NCBI GenBank assembly: GCA_009842675.1
Contig: VYEX01000005.1
Span: 1 to 64,000, forward strand
Source of the DNA: Acidimicrobiia bacterium
GTDB lineage: Bacteria > Actinomycetota > Acidimicrobiia > Acidimicrobiales > Bin134
Length of the DNA stretch: 64,000 bases
Direction: 5' to 3'
Both the position numbers and the translations under genes were made by a program. The stretch's first letter is position 1; every line of letters begins with the position of its first letter. Below are positions 16,784-24,164 of this stretch, one piece after another. The notes below the pieces were generated by a model that was not told the origin of the DNA, made no database searches, and saw only the letters and a list, made by a program, of their open reading frames with translations.

Positions 16784-18031
16784 TCAGTTGGTGGTTGGGG
16801 CTGGTTCGAGTCCGCACCACGACGCCACGAAATGGGCGAGGGTGCGGGTGGCGGCTACGAGTTCGTCGATCTCCACGCGTTCGAACGGCGTGTGGGCGTG
16901 CGAGATGTCCCCGGGCGCGAAGTACACCCCGGGCACGCCAATGGCGGAGAGGAACGACTTCTCCGACCAATACGGCGCAGCCTCGATTCGGGGTGCATCG
17001 CCGGTGATCGCTGTTATCGACGCGCCCAGGGCTTGCACGGCGGGGTGGTCGACAGGGGTCTCGTCGGGGGTGCCCCCCACCGGATGGTCCCGGGGGGCGG
17101 TGAACTCCACCGAGGCGTCGACCCCATTATCTGCGGCCACTCGATCGGCGATGTCTCGGATGGATTGTGCCGCGGCGTCAAGGCTCTCCTGGGGTAGGAC
17201 TTTGCGGATCAAAGACAGATCGAACCGCCCGGGCACGGCGATGCTCTCTCCCGAGCGGACTTCGGTGACCAGCAGGAATGCCTCTCCAATCAGCGGATGT
17301 GCTGGTTGGGTGCGGAGACTCTCGGAATGCTCCCAGAGAGCCGTCAGGAGGTGGTGTCCGGCCTTCAAGGCGTCCACTCCCAACTCTGGCCGTCCGAAGT
17401 AGGCCGACTGTCCAGTGAGAGTGATGTTGGCGATGAGGAAGCCCATCTGCGCGGTGTAGATGGCCGAGGTGGTGGGCTCGGTGTAGACCAGGAAGTCCGG
17501 CACCTGGTCTTGCTGGATAGTTCCGTCGGCTAACGCCGCTCTCATGCCGGCGGAAACGCCGCTGCCGGGTTGGCCCGATTCCTCGTCACTTACGAAGAGA
17601 GCGGTCACCGAGCCTCTTGGCCGGCACCCAGACCGGCCGATGGCCCGGAGTGCCTCCAAGATGGCGCAAATGCCGGCTTTCTGGTCAGCGGACCCTCGGC
17701 CCCAGATCTCTCGGTCGATGATCGAGGCAGCAAAGGGATCGGCTCGCTCGGTCCCGGCCCAGTGCCTTGTCCAGTCGTCGGCATGCACGGTGTCGAGATG
17801 CCCCGCCAAAACCAGCGATGGGCGACCATGGCCGACACCGGCATAGACATTGGCCCGGGTGTCGTCGAATGAGACCAGCGCCCTTTGTTCCCAAGAGTCG
17901 TCCAGCTGATCGTGTACCCATCGGGCGAAATCCCCTTCTTGGGGTGTCACGCTGGGTATGGCGATGGCCTGTTGGAGGAGCTCCACCAGCGCGTCGGCAT
18001 CCACCGACTCGGCGACGGCCTCGGGGTTCAT
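16784..18031 (-). CDS. M20-family metallo-deacylase/peptidase (ArgE/DapE type)
   Basis: 415-residue two-zinc hydrolase of the ArgE/DapE/CPG2 group. Metal-binding and catalytic residues: His78 and Asp80 in VLAGHLDTVHADD, Asp116 in GRGSADQKAG, Glu150-Glu151 in FVSDEESGQ, and a late His in SHAHTPFERV. Such enzymes remove acyl groups or amino acids from N-acyl compounds. ATG 18031 overlaps the ROK regulator stop in ATGA, so it is translationally coupled. Its place between regulator and importer argues that it processes the imported substrate, most simply by N-deacylation. Confidence 0.87.
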   Translation of the reverse strand: MNPEAVAESVDADALVELLQQAIAIPSVTPQEGDFARWVHDQLDDSWEQRALVSFDDTRANVYAGVGHGRPSLVLAGHLDTVHADDWTRHWAGTERADPFAASIIDREIWGRGSADQKAGICAILEALRAIGRSGCRPRGSVTALFVSDEESGQPGSGVSAGMRAALADGTIQQDQVPDFLVYTEPTTSAIYTAQMGFLIANITLTGQSAYFGRPELGVDALKAGHHLLTALWEHSESLRTQPAHPLIGEAFLLVTEVRSGESIAVPGRFDLSLIRKVLPQESLDAAAQSIRDIADRVAADNGVDASVEFTAPRDHPVGGTPDETPVDHPAVQALGASITAITGDAPRIEAAPYWSEKSFLSAIGVPGVYFAPGDISHAHTPFERVEIDELVAATRTLAHFVASWCGLEPAPTTN

Positions 18032-19212
18032 CGAGGGCGCCCCAATGAGTCGGTCACCAGCGACTCGTGCAGCTCGTCGAGTGCTCGCGACACAGCCCCA
18101 AGAAACGTGGCCCGCCGCCCAAGTGTCGAGGCAAAGACCTCCACTGGCTGGGGGAGCCGTCGGCGCAACTCGGCATTGACGGCTTCCACGAACACTGGAT
18201 TGGCGCCCACTCCACCGCCGAAGACAATCCGCTCCGGGTCTGTCAAAAGGCACACCTGCATGACGGCGCTCGCCATGGCCTCCGCCGCGCTTTCCAAGAC
18301 ATGAGCGGCTGCCGAGTCTCCCCGGGCAGCGGCGTCAAAGATCTCGGGCACGTCGGCGCTGCCATGCAGCTTGGTCGTGAATCCGGATTCGGCGGCCTGT
18401 CCGAATTGCTTGCGGATGGCTGGTGCCGATGAAACGTCTTCCAAGATGAGGGGGGCGCTTGAATCGTCAGGGGAGTAGTTGAGCACCAGCGATCCCACCT
18501 CCCCGGCGGCACCAGTTCCTCCGCGGTACAGCTCCCCGCCCACGATGATGCCCATACCGATTCCGGTGCCGATCGAGATGGCCGCAAAGTTGGTCTGGTC
18601 GATGTCCAGGTCGGCTTCGGCCAGCGCCGCCAGGTTCACATCGTTGTCCACGTGGACATCCATCTTGAGAAGCTCTTCGAGCTTTGCTCGTACTCGCAGA
18701 CCCTCGAATCCCGGCAGATTCAAGGCCTGTTCGACACTGTCAGAATGCGGGCGGTAGATGCCGGGGATGCCGATACAGGCCGAACCGGCTTGGCCTCCGA
18801 TCTCTGACAGCATCTGATGAGCCGTTTCCGCGACCCGGTTGAGAGCGGTCTCGGCGTTCGGTCCGGTCTCCAGCTCCTGTTCGGAGACCACGGTCCCCAA
18901 GAGGTTTGCCACACCGACGATGATCTTTGTGGCGCCGACATCGGCCGCCACCACGAACCCGGCCTCCGGCACGAACTCGTAAAGCATGGCCGGGCGGCCC
19001 ACATTCCCGGAGGTGGTGGGCGTGTTGGCCAGGCGGATCAAACCCGATGACTCCAAATCGGCCACCAGATTGGAGACCGTTGGCTTGGACAACCCGGTTA
19101 CACGGGCAATGTCGGCCCGGGAAATGCCCTGGGGTGCAGCATCGAACATGGCATCGACGATGCGCTGCCCGTTCAACAGCCGAAGCAGTCGGGAGTCGGA
19201 GGCCCCTCTCAC
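18028..19212 (-). CDS. ROK-family transcriptional regulator
   Basis: 394 aa. An N-terminal winged helix-turn-helix (ISRADIARVTGLSKPTVSNL, residues 29-48) is joined to a ROK sugar-kinase-like domain: ADVGATKIIVGVANLLG, then VDNDVNLAALAEADL with the catalytic-type Asp, and ISIGTGIGMGIIVGGELYRG. The usual ROK zinc motif CXCGXXGC is absent: after GEVGSLVLNYS come no cysteines. It leads the seven-gene operon and probably represses it until a sugar ligand binds. The start is GTG 19212, with no Shine-Dalgarno; a good promoter places the transcript start almost on the GTG (see promoter entry). Kinase activity cannot be excluded. Confidence 0.88.
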   Translation of the reverse strand: MRGASDSRLLRLLNGQRIVDAMFDAAPQGISRADIARVTGLSKPTVSNLVADLESSGLIRLANTPTTSGNVGRPAMLYEFVPEAGFVVAADVGATKIIVGVANLLGTVVSEQELETGPNAETALNRVAETAHQMLSEIGGQAGSACIGIPGIYRPHSDSVEQALNLPGFEGLRVRAKLEELLKMDVHVDNDVNLAALAEADLDIDQTNFAAISIGTGIGMGIIVGGELYRGGTGAAGEVGSLVLNYSPDDSSAPLILEDVSSAPAIRKQFGQAAESGFTTKLHGSADVPEIFDAAARGDSAAAHVLESAAEAMASAVMQVCLLTDPERIVFGGGVGANPVFVEAVNAELRRRLPQPVEVFASTLGRRATFLGAVSRALDELHESLVTDSLGRPR

Positions 19213-19250
19213 TAGTTTGTAAGCATAACTAACAAAGAAACCCCATGCAA
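19213..19250 (-). promoter_or_regulatory. Promoter and likely operator of the ROK operon
   Basis: Reading the minus strand, TTGCAT (19245-19250) and TATGCT (19222-19227) are separated by exactly 17 bp and resemble -35 and -10 boxes. The GTG of the ROK gene lies 9-10 nt after the -10 box, so the mRNA would be leaderless or nearly so. An inverted repeat TAGTT-N9-AACTA (19213-19231) covers the -10 box and would be a natural site for autorepression by the ROK protein. Based on sequence only. Confidence 0.5.
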
Positions 19251-19306
19251 GAGCCTCTCAGTGGAATTCTTGGGAATTGGAGAAGTCTTGCCGGGCAGCC
19301 CAGGGA

Positions 19307-20326
19307 TCAGCAGAACACGGGGGCGATGACGTCGGCGAAGGTGCGCATCCAGCCCTCTTTGTCCTCCATGAACTGGGCCAAGACCATCTTGTTGACGCCC
19401 CGCTCGGCCAACTCGGTCAAGCGGTCAATGCAGTATTCGGGCGGGCCGGCAATGGTGCCCCGACTGGCCAGGAACTCGGTGAGGCCATGCTTGTCGGCCA
19501 GCCCGGCGTTCACGTTGGCGCCGTCGGCGAAGGCGTGGTGGCGGCTGTCGTACTCGGCCATCATGGCGGCTACCCGCGGTTTGATGTCCTCCGGCAGTCC
19601 TTTGCCGTCCATGTGGAACCGGTAGACGTGGTTGGCGGTGCCCGCGATCAGGAACTTGATCTGCTCCAGGCCGGCCTCCTCCGACTCGGCGAACAGCAGG
19701 TTGGCGAACCACCACACCTCGATCTCGTCGGGGTCTCGGCCCACGGAGCGGGCCCCTTGGGCGATGTTGTCCAACACGATTTCGCACACGTCAGCGGGCA
19801 GGCTGTTGGAGAGGATCACTCCGTCGGCAATCTGGCCGGCCATGTACTGGGTGCGGGGGCCTTCGGCGGCTATCCACACCGGGACAGGGGCGGGACCCCA
19901 GCGCATGTGCAGGTCCTTGCCCTGCCAGCGGGCAGTCTCGCGGTTGCTGAGCGCTTTGACCGCCGCGGTGTAGTCCCGGAGGTAGTCCACCGATGCCGGT
20001 TTCTCTCCGATGTTGAGCAGCGCGCTGTCGCCTGAGGCGATCCCGTAGCGGAACCGCCCACCGGAGATCTGTTGGAGCGCCATGGCCGTCGATGCAGCCG
20101 CCGCCGGGTGGCGGGTGACGGGATTGGTAACGGTGGTGGCCAGCAGAGCATTCTCGGTGTGGTTGGCGGCCACTGAAAGGGTGAGGAAGGGGTCGGCCCA
20201 CAGCGACTGGGAATCGCCCGCCACCACCATGGAGAACCCGGAGCTCTCCACTTGGCGAGCCCAAGCTCCGTAGGTGGTGAGGTCTTCGGGGACCTTCCCG
20301 GTGCCGAATGCGATGGATGCGCTCAT
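19307..20326 (-). CDS. LLM class flavin/F420-dependent oxidoreductase
   Basis: 339-residue luciferase-like TIM-barrel enzyme. Family stretches include FSMVVAGDSQSLWADPF, LATTVTNPVTRHPAAAASTA, ISGGRFRYGIASGDSAL and VPVWIAAEGPRTQYMAGQIA, the latter three close to 5,10-methylene-tetrahydromethanopterin-reductase-like proteins. ATG 20326 (MSASIAFG) is preferred; an in-frame start 24 bp upstream is possible. Divergent from an acyl-CoA ligase starting 35 bp away, which suggests a shared promoter region and perhaps a shared lipid or xenobiotic substrate. The cofactor, F420 or FMN, is not decided by sequence. Confidence 0.84.
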   Translation of the reverse strand: MSASIAFGTGKVPEDLTTYGAWARQVESSGFSMVVAGDSQSLWADPFLTLSVAANHTENALLATTVTNPVTRHPAAAASTAMALQQISGGRFRYGIASGDSALLNIGEKPASVDYLRDYTAAVKALSNRETARWQGKDLHMRWGPAPVPVWIAAEGPRTQYMAGQIADGVILSNSLPADVCEIVLDNIAQGARSVGRDPDEIEVWWFANLLFAESEEAGLEQIKFLIAGTANHVYRFHMDGKGLPEDIKPRVAAMMAEYDSRHHAFADGANVNAGLADKHGLTEFLASRGTIAGPPEYCIDRLTELAERGVNKMVLAQFMEDKEGWMRTFADVIAPVFC

Positions 20327-20361
20327 GGCTTGAGGATAGAGGCCTCTCATAGCATGGGCCG

Positions 20362-21888
20362 GTGCAGGACGTCGCTCCGATCGACTTCAGCGACCCCCTG
20401 TCGCTGGGGCCGCTGCTGGAACGGGCGGTGGTCGCAGTTCCCGACAAGACCGCCCTGGTGGGAGCGCGGGGACGGCATACGTATGCCGAACTAGTCGACG
20501 AGGTGTCCCGGACCGCCGCTGCCCTACACGAATTGGGGGTGCGAGCCGGCGACCGGGTGGCGGTATCGCTGGCCAACGACATAGACATCGTGACCGCCCT
20601 CATGGGCATCTGGGCCCAGGGGGCGGTGTTCGTGGGGGTTCACACCGTGCTGGCCCCACCGGAGAAGCGCTATCTGATCGATGACTGCGAGCCCTCGCTA
20701 TACATCACTGCGGATGCCGATGAACGTGTTGGTATTCCCCGGGTGGTTGGCCTGGACGAATGGCGGTTGAGGGTGGCCGAGGCAGAGCCCCTGGACCCCT
20801 GGCCCGAGTGCGATCCATTGGCGGTGGCGGCCATCGCCTATACCTCGGGCACCACCGGCAACCCCAAAGGAGTGATGCACAGCCAGCACAATGCCCTGTT
20901 GCCGGGGGCGGTGGCCGTTGCCCGGGGAAGCTACAACGCCAACGATGTGTTCCTGTGCGTCCAGCCCTTGACGATTTTGAACTTGCAAGTGCTCAACCCG
21001 CTGACCACCGTCCAAGCCCAGGCCACCTGCGCCCTTGCCGATCGCCACGACCCGGTTTCGCTGGCCCGCTGGATCAAGCGGGAGGGGGTTACCCATTTTG
21101 CGGTGGTGCCCACGGTGGCTTACGACCTGCTGACCCACCCCGATGTCCATCCCGACGATCTGGCCACCGTTACCAAGCCCCGGGTGGGGGGCGCGGCGAT
21201 GTCCGAGTCGGTCAAGCTGCTGTTCGAGGAGAGGTTTGGGATCAAACCGGCCACCAGCTACGCCCTCACCGAGGGACCCACGCTGGTGACCCGCCAAGAC
21301 ACCGGCCGGCCAATCATCGAGGGAAGCTGCGGGCGGCCGCTGCCCCACATCCAAGTTCTGGTGCTTGACGACGACGATCGGCCAGTGCCACCCGGGGAAG
21401 TGGGGGAGATCTGCTTTGGCCCCCGCCAGGACGGCCCTTGGGCTGGGGTCTACCGCACCATGCTGGGCTACTGGGGCCGTTCCGAGCTGTCGGCCGACGC
21501 GCTGCGAGGCGGAATAGTCCACTCCGGCGACTTGGGACGATTCGACGCCGACGGCGAGCTGTGCATCGTGGAGCGTCGCAGCCAGCTGATCATTCGGGGT
21601 GGCAACAACATCTATCCCGCCGAGATCGAGCGGGTGCTGGGGGCCGACAGCCGGGTAGCCGAATGCTGCGTGGTCGGCCGTCCCGACGACCGCCTCGGTG
21701 AGGCGGTTTTGGCTTTCGTGCAGCCCGCCCCTGATGTGGAGGTCGGGGTCGAAGACCTGATGGCGTTGTGCCGGGCCAACCTTGCCCCCTACAAGGTCCC
21801 CGATGAGGTCTGCTTTGTGGAAGCCTTTCCCCGCAGCCCCTTGGGCAAGATCGCTCGATCCCAAGTACAGGCGATGGCCGCGATGTAA
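20362..21888 (+). CDS. AMP-dependent acyl-CoA synthetase/ligase
   Basis: 508-residue adenylate-forming enzyme (ANL superfamily). Phosphate loop YTSGTTGNPKGVMHSQ, adenine motif YALTEGPTLV, SGDLGRFDADGELCIVERRS and hinge, IIRGGNNIYPAEIERVLG, and C-terminal catalytic Lys in SPLGKIARSQ are all present. It activates a carboxylic acid as an acyl-AMP and passes it to CoA; chain type is unknown. GTG start at 20362. Divergent from the LLM oxidoreductase. Downstream GC content and codon use change abruptly at the next gene. Confidence 0.88.
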   Translation: MQDVAPIDFSDPLSLGPLLERAVVAVPDKTALVGARGRHTYAELVDEVSRTAAALHELGVRAGDRVAVSLANDIDIVTALMGIWAQGAVFVGVHTVLAPPEKRYLIDDCEPSLYITADADERVGIPRVVGLDEWRLRVAEAEPLDPWPECDPLAVAAIAYTSGTTGNPKGVMHSQHNALLPGAVAVARGSYNANDVFLCVQPLTILNLQVLNPLTTVQAQATCALADRHDPVSLARWIKREGVTHFAVVPTVAYDLLTHPDVHPDDLATVTKPRVGGAAMSESVKLLFEERFGIKPATSYALTEGPTLVTRQDTGRPIIEGSCGRPLPHIQVLVLDDDDRPVPPGEVGEICFGPRQDGPWAGVYRTMLGYWGRSELSADALRGGIVHSGDLGRFDADGELCIVERRSQLIIRGGNNIYPAEIERVLGADSRVAECCVVGRPDDRLGEAVLAFVQPAPDVEVGVEDLMALCRANLAPYKVPDEVCFVEAFPRSPLGKIARSQVQAMAAM

Positions 21889-21946
21889 GGTCTGTCCCGT
21901 ATTCTGGTTGACTGACGGCATTTCTCCTGCAAAATGGGGTATTTGG

Positions 21947-23317
21947 ATGTACGACCTAACCAACGAGTCGGGCCTGACATTTGCCCTACTAGATGACATG
22001 AGGGCATGGCGACAGCGCGCCGTTATCGAGCTTGAGCTCAGTGATAGTGACCATGTTTCTGTGGAGTCCACCTACCAGATGCGAATCCCCCTCAGCTTGA
22101 TTCGGAGGTTTCAGCAGGGTGTCAACCTAGGAGATCCCGTCAGACTGGTCTTGCCGTTCATGGTTCGACCCAAGGGGGAACTGCTCCTTGATGTCAATGT
22201 TGTGGGACCAGGGCGTAGTTCGGCATTCATCTTGCTTCGACAAGATGCGGCCAAGATACAAACTGCATATCTGGCTCATCTCAGTGAGTCGACCGGGGAT
22301 ATGAAAGGTCGAATCAGCAACCTCTTGGCAGGCATCTGCGCTTATACATCTGATGCCTGGGAGAGGACTCTGGAAGGCCGGCCGCAGTCAAGGCTTGGCT
22401 GGCAAAGGAAACGCCGCAGAGTGGGGCAGGAAAAAATCCTGGCAGGATATTTGCAGACTGACTTGGGATTCAACATTCAGCCGTCTGACATCCTGAAGTG
22501 CCTGGAGGTTCTTGAGGAACCTCGCCTCAAGCTTGTGGAGGCTTTGGGGGAGGGCGAAGTTCAAGACTCTGCTTCTGAGTGCATGCTCCTCGCCATTCCG
22601 TTCATGGCAGACCCACCACGGAATCTGGCTGAGTTGCATCAACTTGCGGAGTCCTTCCAAGAAGCTGTCCACAATCTGAGCGATGACGGTTTAACCGTTC
22701 TGGCCGAGTACGGACGACGGTGGGAGATGTTCATCGACACGGTGGTGCCAGCAGGACAGCTTTGCTCGGTCAAACTGTCTGAGCGAAGGCCATGGCCGAA
22801 TGCTCCGTCGCGGGTCATGAGCCAGGAGGTCGCATTTGGGGATGCTGCCACTTCCCATGTCGAAATCCGGGCTGCCGACCACGGGGTAGTGATTCGGAAG
22901 CCAAAGATCTACGACCTAGCCGAAAAGAAGAGTGGCTTTGAAGTGGTAGATGCAACTCGTGTGACCGCCGACGCTGTGGCGTTCTATGCGTCGAACGATG
23001 ATCGCCCCTACCGAGCCAAGATCAGTGTGGAGGTGTGGCCTCGACGATTTAGCCGTCTGCTGGTTAACTGGCTACTTGTCTTGATCGTTCTTGCCGGTGT
23101 AGCGGTTGCAAGGATGACTGGTGGTAACGACCTCGTAGACGCGCTGGCACTGATGGCGTTCCCGCTCACTCTGGCAGGTGCTGTCGTGCTGGCTCGGGAG
23201 ACCACCCCATTAGCGGAGAGGCTTCTTCGCCGGTCCAGATATCGGCTTGGGCTATTCATTTCTGGGCTATGGGTTGTCATCCTTGTGCGTATGCTCTTGA
23301 GTGCCGATCTGTTTTGA
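21947..23317 (+). CDS. Unknown protein with three C-terminal membrane helices
   Basis: 456 residues; I recognise no family. The N-terminal 370 residues are soluble, mixed alpha/beta, starting MYDLTNESGLTFALLDDMRA. Three hydrophobic segments close the protein: LLVNWLLVLIVLAGVAVARM, a LALMAFPLTLAGAVVLAR stretch, and LGLFISGLWVVILVRMLL, so it is anchored tail-in. A basic segment RLGWQRKRRRVG lies near residue 150. ATG 21947 was chosen; further upstream the frame is antisense-free but overlaps the ligase. Codons are visibly less GC-biased than in neighbours (frequent ctt, gat, act), pointing to recent acquisition together with the small gene at 23394. Confidence 0.6.
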   Translation: MYDLTNESGLTFALLDDMRAWRQRAVIELELSDSDHVSVESTYQMRIPLSLIRRFQQGVNLGDPVRLVLPFMVRPKGELLLDVNVVGPGRSSAFILLRQDAAKIQTAYLAHLSESTGDMKGRISNLLAGICAYTSDAWERTLEGRPQSRLGWQRKRRRVGQEKILAGYLQTDLGFNIQPSDILKCLEVLEEPRLKLVEALGEGEVQDSASECMLLAIPFMADPPRNLAELHQLAESFQEAVHNLSDDGLTVLAEYGRRWEMFIDTVVPAGQLCSVKLSERRPWPNAPSRVMSQEVAFGDAATSHVEIRAADHGVVIRKPKIYDLAEKKSGFEVVDATRVTADAVAFYASNDDRPYRAKISVEVWPRRFSRLLVNWLLVLIVLAGVAVARMTGGNDLVDALALMAFPLTLAGAVVLARETTPLAERLLRRSRYRLGLFISGLWVVILVRMLLSADLF

Positions 23318-23393
23318 TCGAGAGCGTCAAGCGCAGTCTTGCAGCTTGTAGGGTGACTGTAGGCCAATTGGTTTTAGGGGATAGGAGTTCGAC

Positions 23394-23564
23394 ATGGCCA
23401 AGAATGGAGCTAAGGGGGGAGGCCGTGTCGGAGCAGTAACGGGGCGCAGTCAGGTGCGTAACCCCCAAACTGGGCTGTGGGTCAAGCGCGATTCTTCAAC
23501 TGGGCGCTTTAAGGCCGTGAAGAGAAGCGGCGGGCAGTTTAAAGGCGTGCGTAGAGAGGTATGA
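23394..23564 (+). CDS. Small basic Gly/Lys/Arg-rich protein, 56 aa
   Basis: A 57-codon gene with a clear ribosome binding site (ATAGGAG, 23379-23386 region) before ATG 23394. The product begins MAKNGAKGGGRVGAVTGRSQ and ends KGVRREV; the middle reads VRNPQTGLWVKRDSSTGRFK. The pattern NPxTGxWVKRDxxTGRF...KGVRRE is one I recall from short uncharacterised bacterial proteins, but I cannot assign a function. It is strongly positive and Gly-rich, as expected for a nucleic-acid-binding or intrinsically disordered protein. It shares the atypical composition of the gene 76 bp upstream. Confidence 0.62.
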   Translation: MAKNGAKGGGRVGAVTGRSQVRNPQTGLWVKRDSSTGRFKAVKRSGGQFKGVRREV

Positions 23565-23603
23565 CAGCAACCTAGATATCAACCTGGCATTAGGCAGCCA
23601 GCA

Positions 23604-24137
23604 GTGCCCGCTAGTCACCAACGCCAATCGGATAAGGAACCGGCTGACTTCGAGGACGTGACGGAGTGGTGGCTGGACCCAGAGGCGGAGGAGGCCATGC
23701 TGGCCGCCCAGACCGAGTGCACCTTCATCTGGGCCAACAAGGAGGGGTGGCCGGTGGGGGTCATCATGAGCTTCATTTGGCGCCGGGGACGGTTTTGGCT
23801 CACGGCCAGTGGCCAGCGGGCCCGCATCGCCGCGGTGCGCCGAGACCCCCGAGTGTGCTTGGTGGTGACCAGCACCGGCGCGGCGGGGGTGCCCCGCAGG
23901 CAGACGGTGACCTACAAGGGCATATGCCGCCTCCACGACGATGACGAGACCAAAGCCTGGTTCTACCCGGAGCTGGCCGCTGCACTGCACCCTGATGAGG
24001 AGATGCAGAGCCACTTCACCCGGTTCCTGGACTCTCCCCGGCGGGTGATCCTCGAGGTGGAACCCACCCAGCGCATCTCATTCGACGGCACCAAGCAGTC
24101 GGCCGCCACCGCAGCGTGGATTGAGGACACTCGCTGA
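23604..24137 (+). CDS. Pyridoxamine 5'-phosphate oxidase-like (FMN/F420-binding split barrel) protein
   Basis: 177 aa. A split beta-barrel of the PNPOx-like superfamily: CTFIWANKEGWPVGVIMSFI, RFWLTASGQRARIAAVRRDP and RVCLVVTSTGAAGVPRRQTV are the barrel strands and the flavin phosphate-binding Arg/Ser region. Actinobacterial members often bind F420 or heme rather than FMN. GTG 23604 gives the family length. It is convergent with the betaine permease gene (27 bp between stops). The substrate is unknown. Confidence 0.78.
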   Translation: MPASHQRQSDKEPADFEDVTEWWLDPEAEEAMLAAQTECTFIWANKEGWPVGVIMSFIWRRGRFWLTASGQRARIAAVRRDPRVCLVVTSTGAAGVPRRQTVTYKGICRLHDDDETKAWFYPELAAALHPDEEMQSHFTRFLDSPRRVILEVEPTQRISFDGTKQSAATAAWIEDTR

Positions 24138-24164
24138 TCTAGAGGATCTGCGCCGCTGGGAAGC

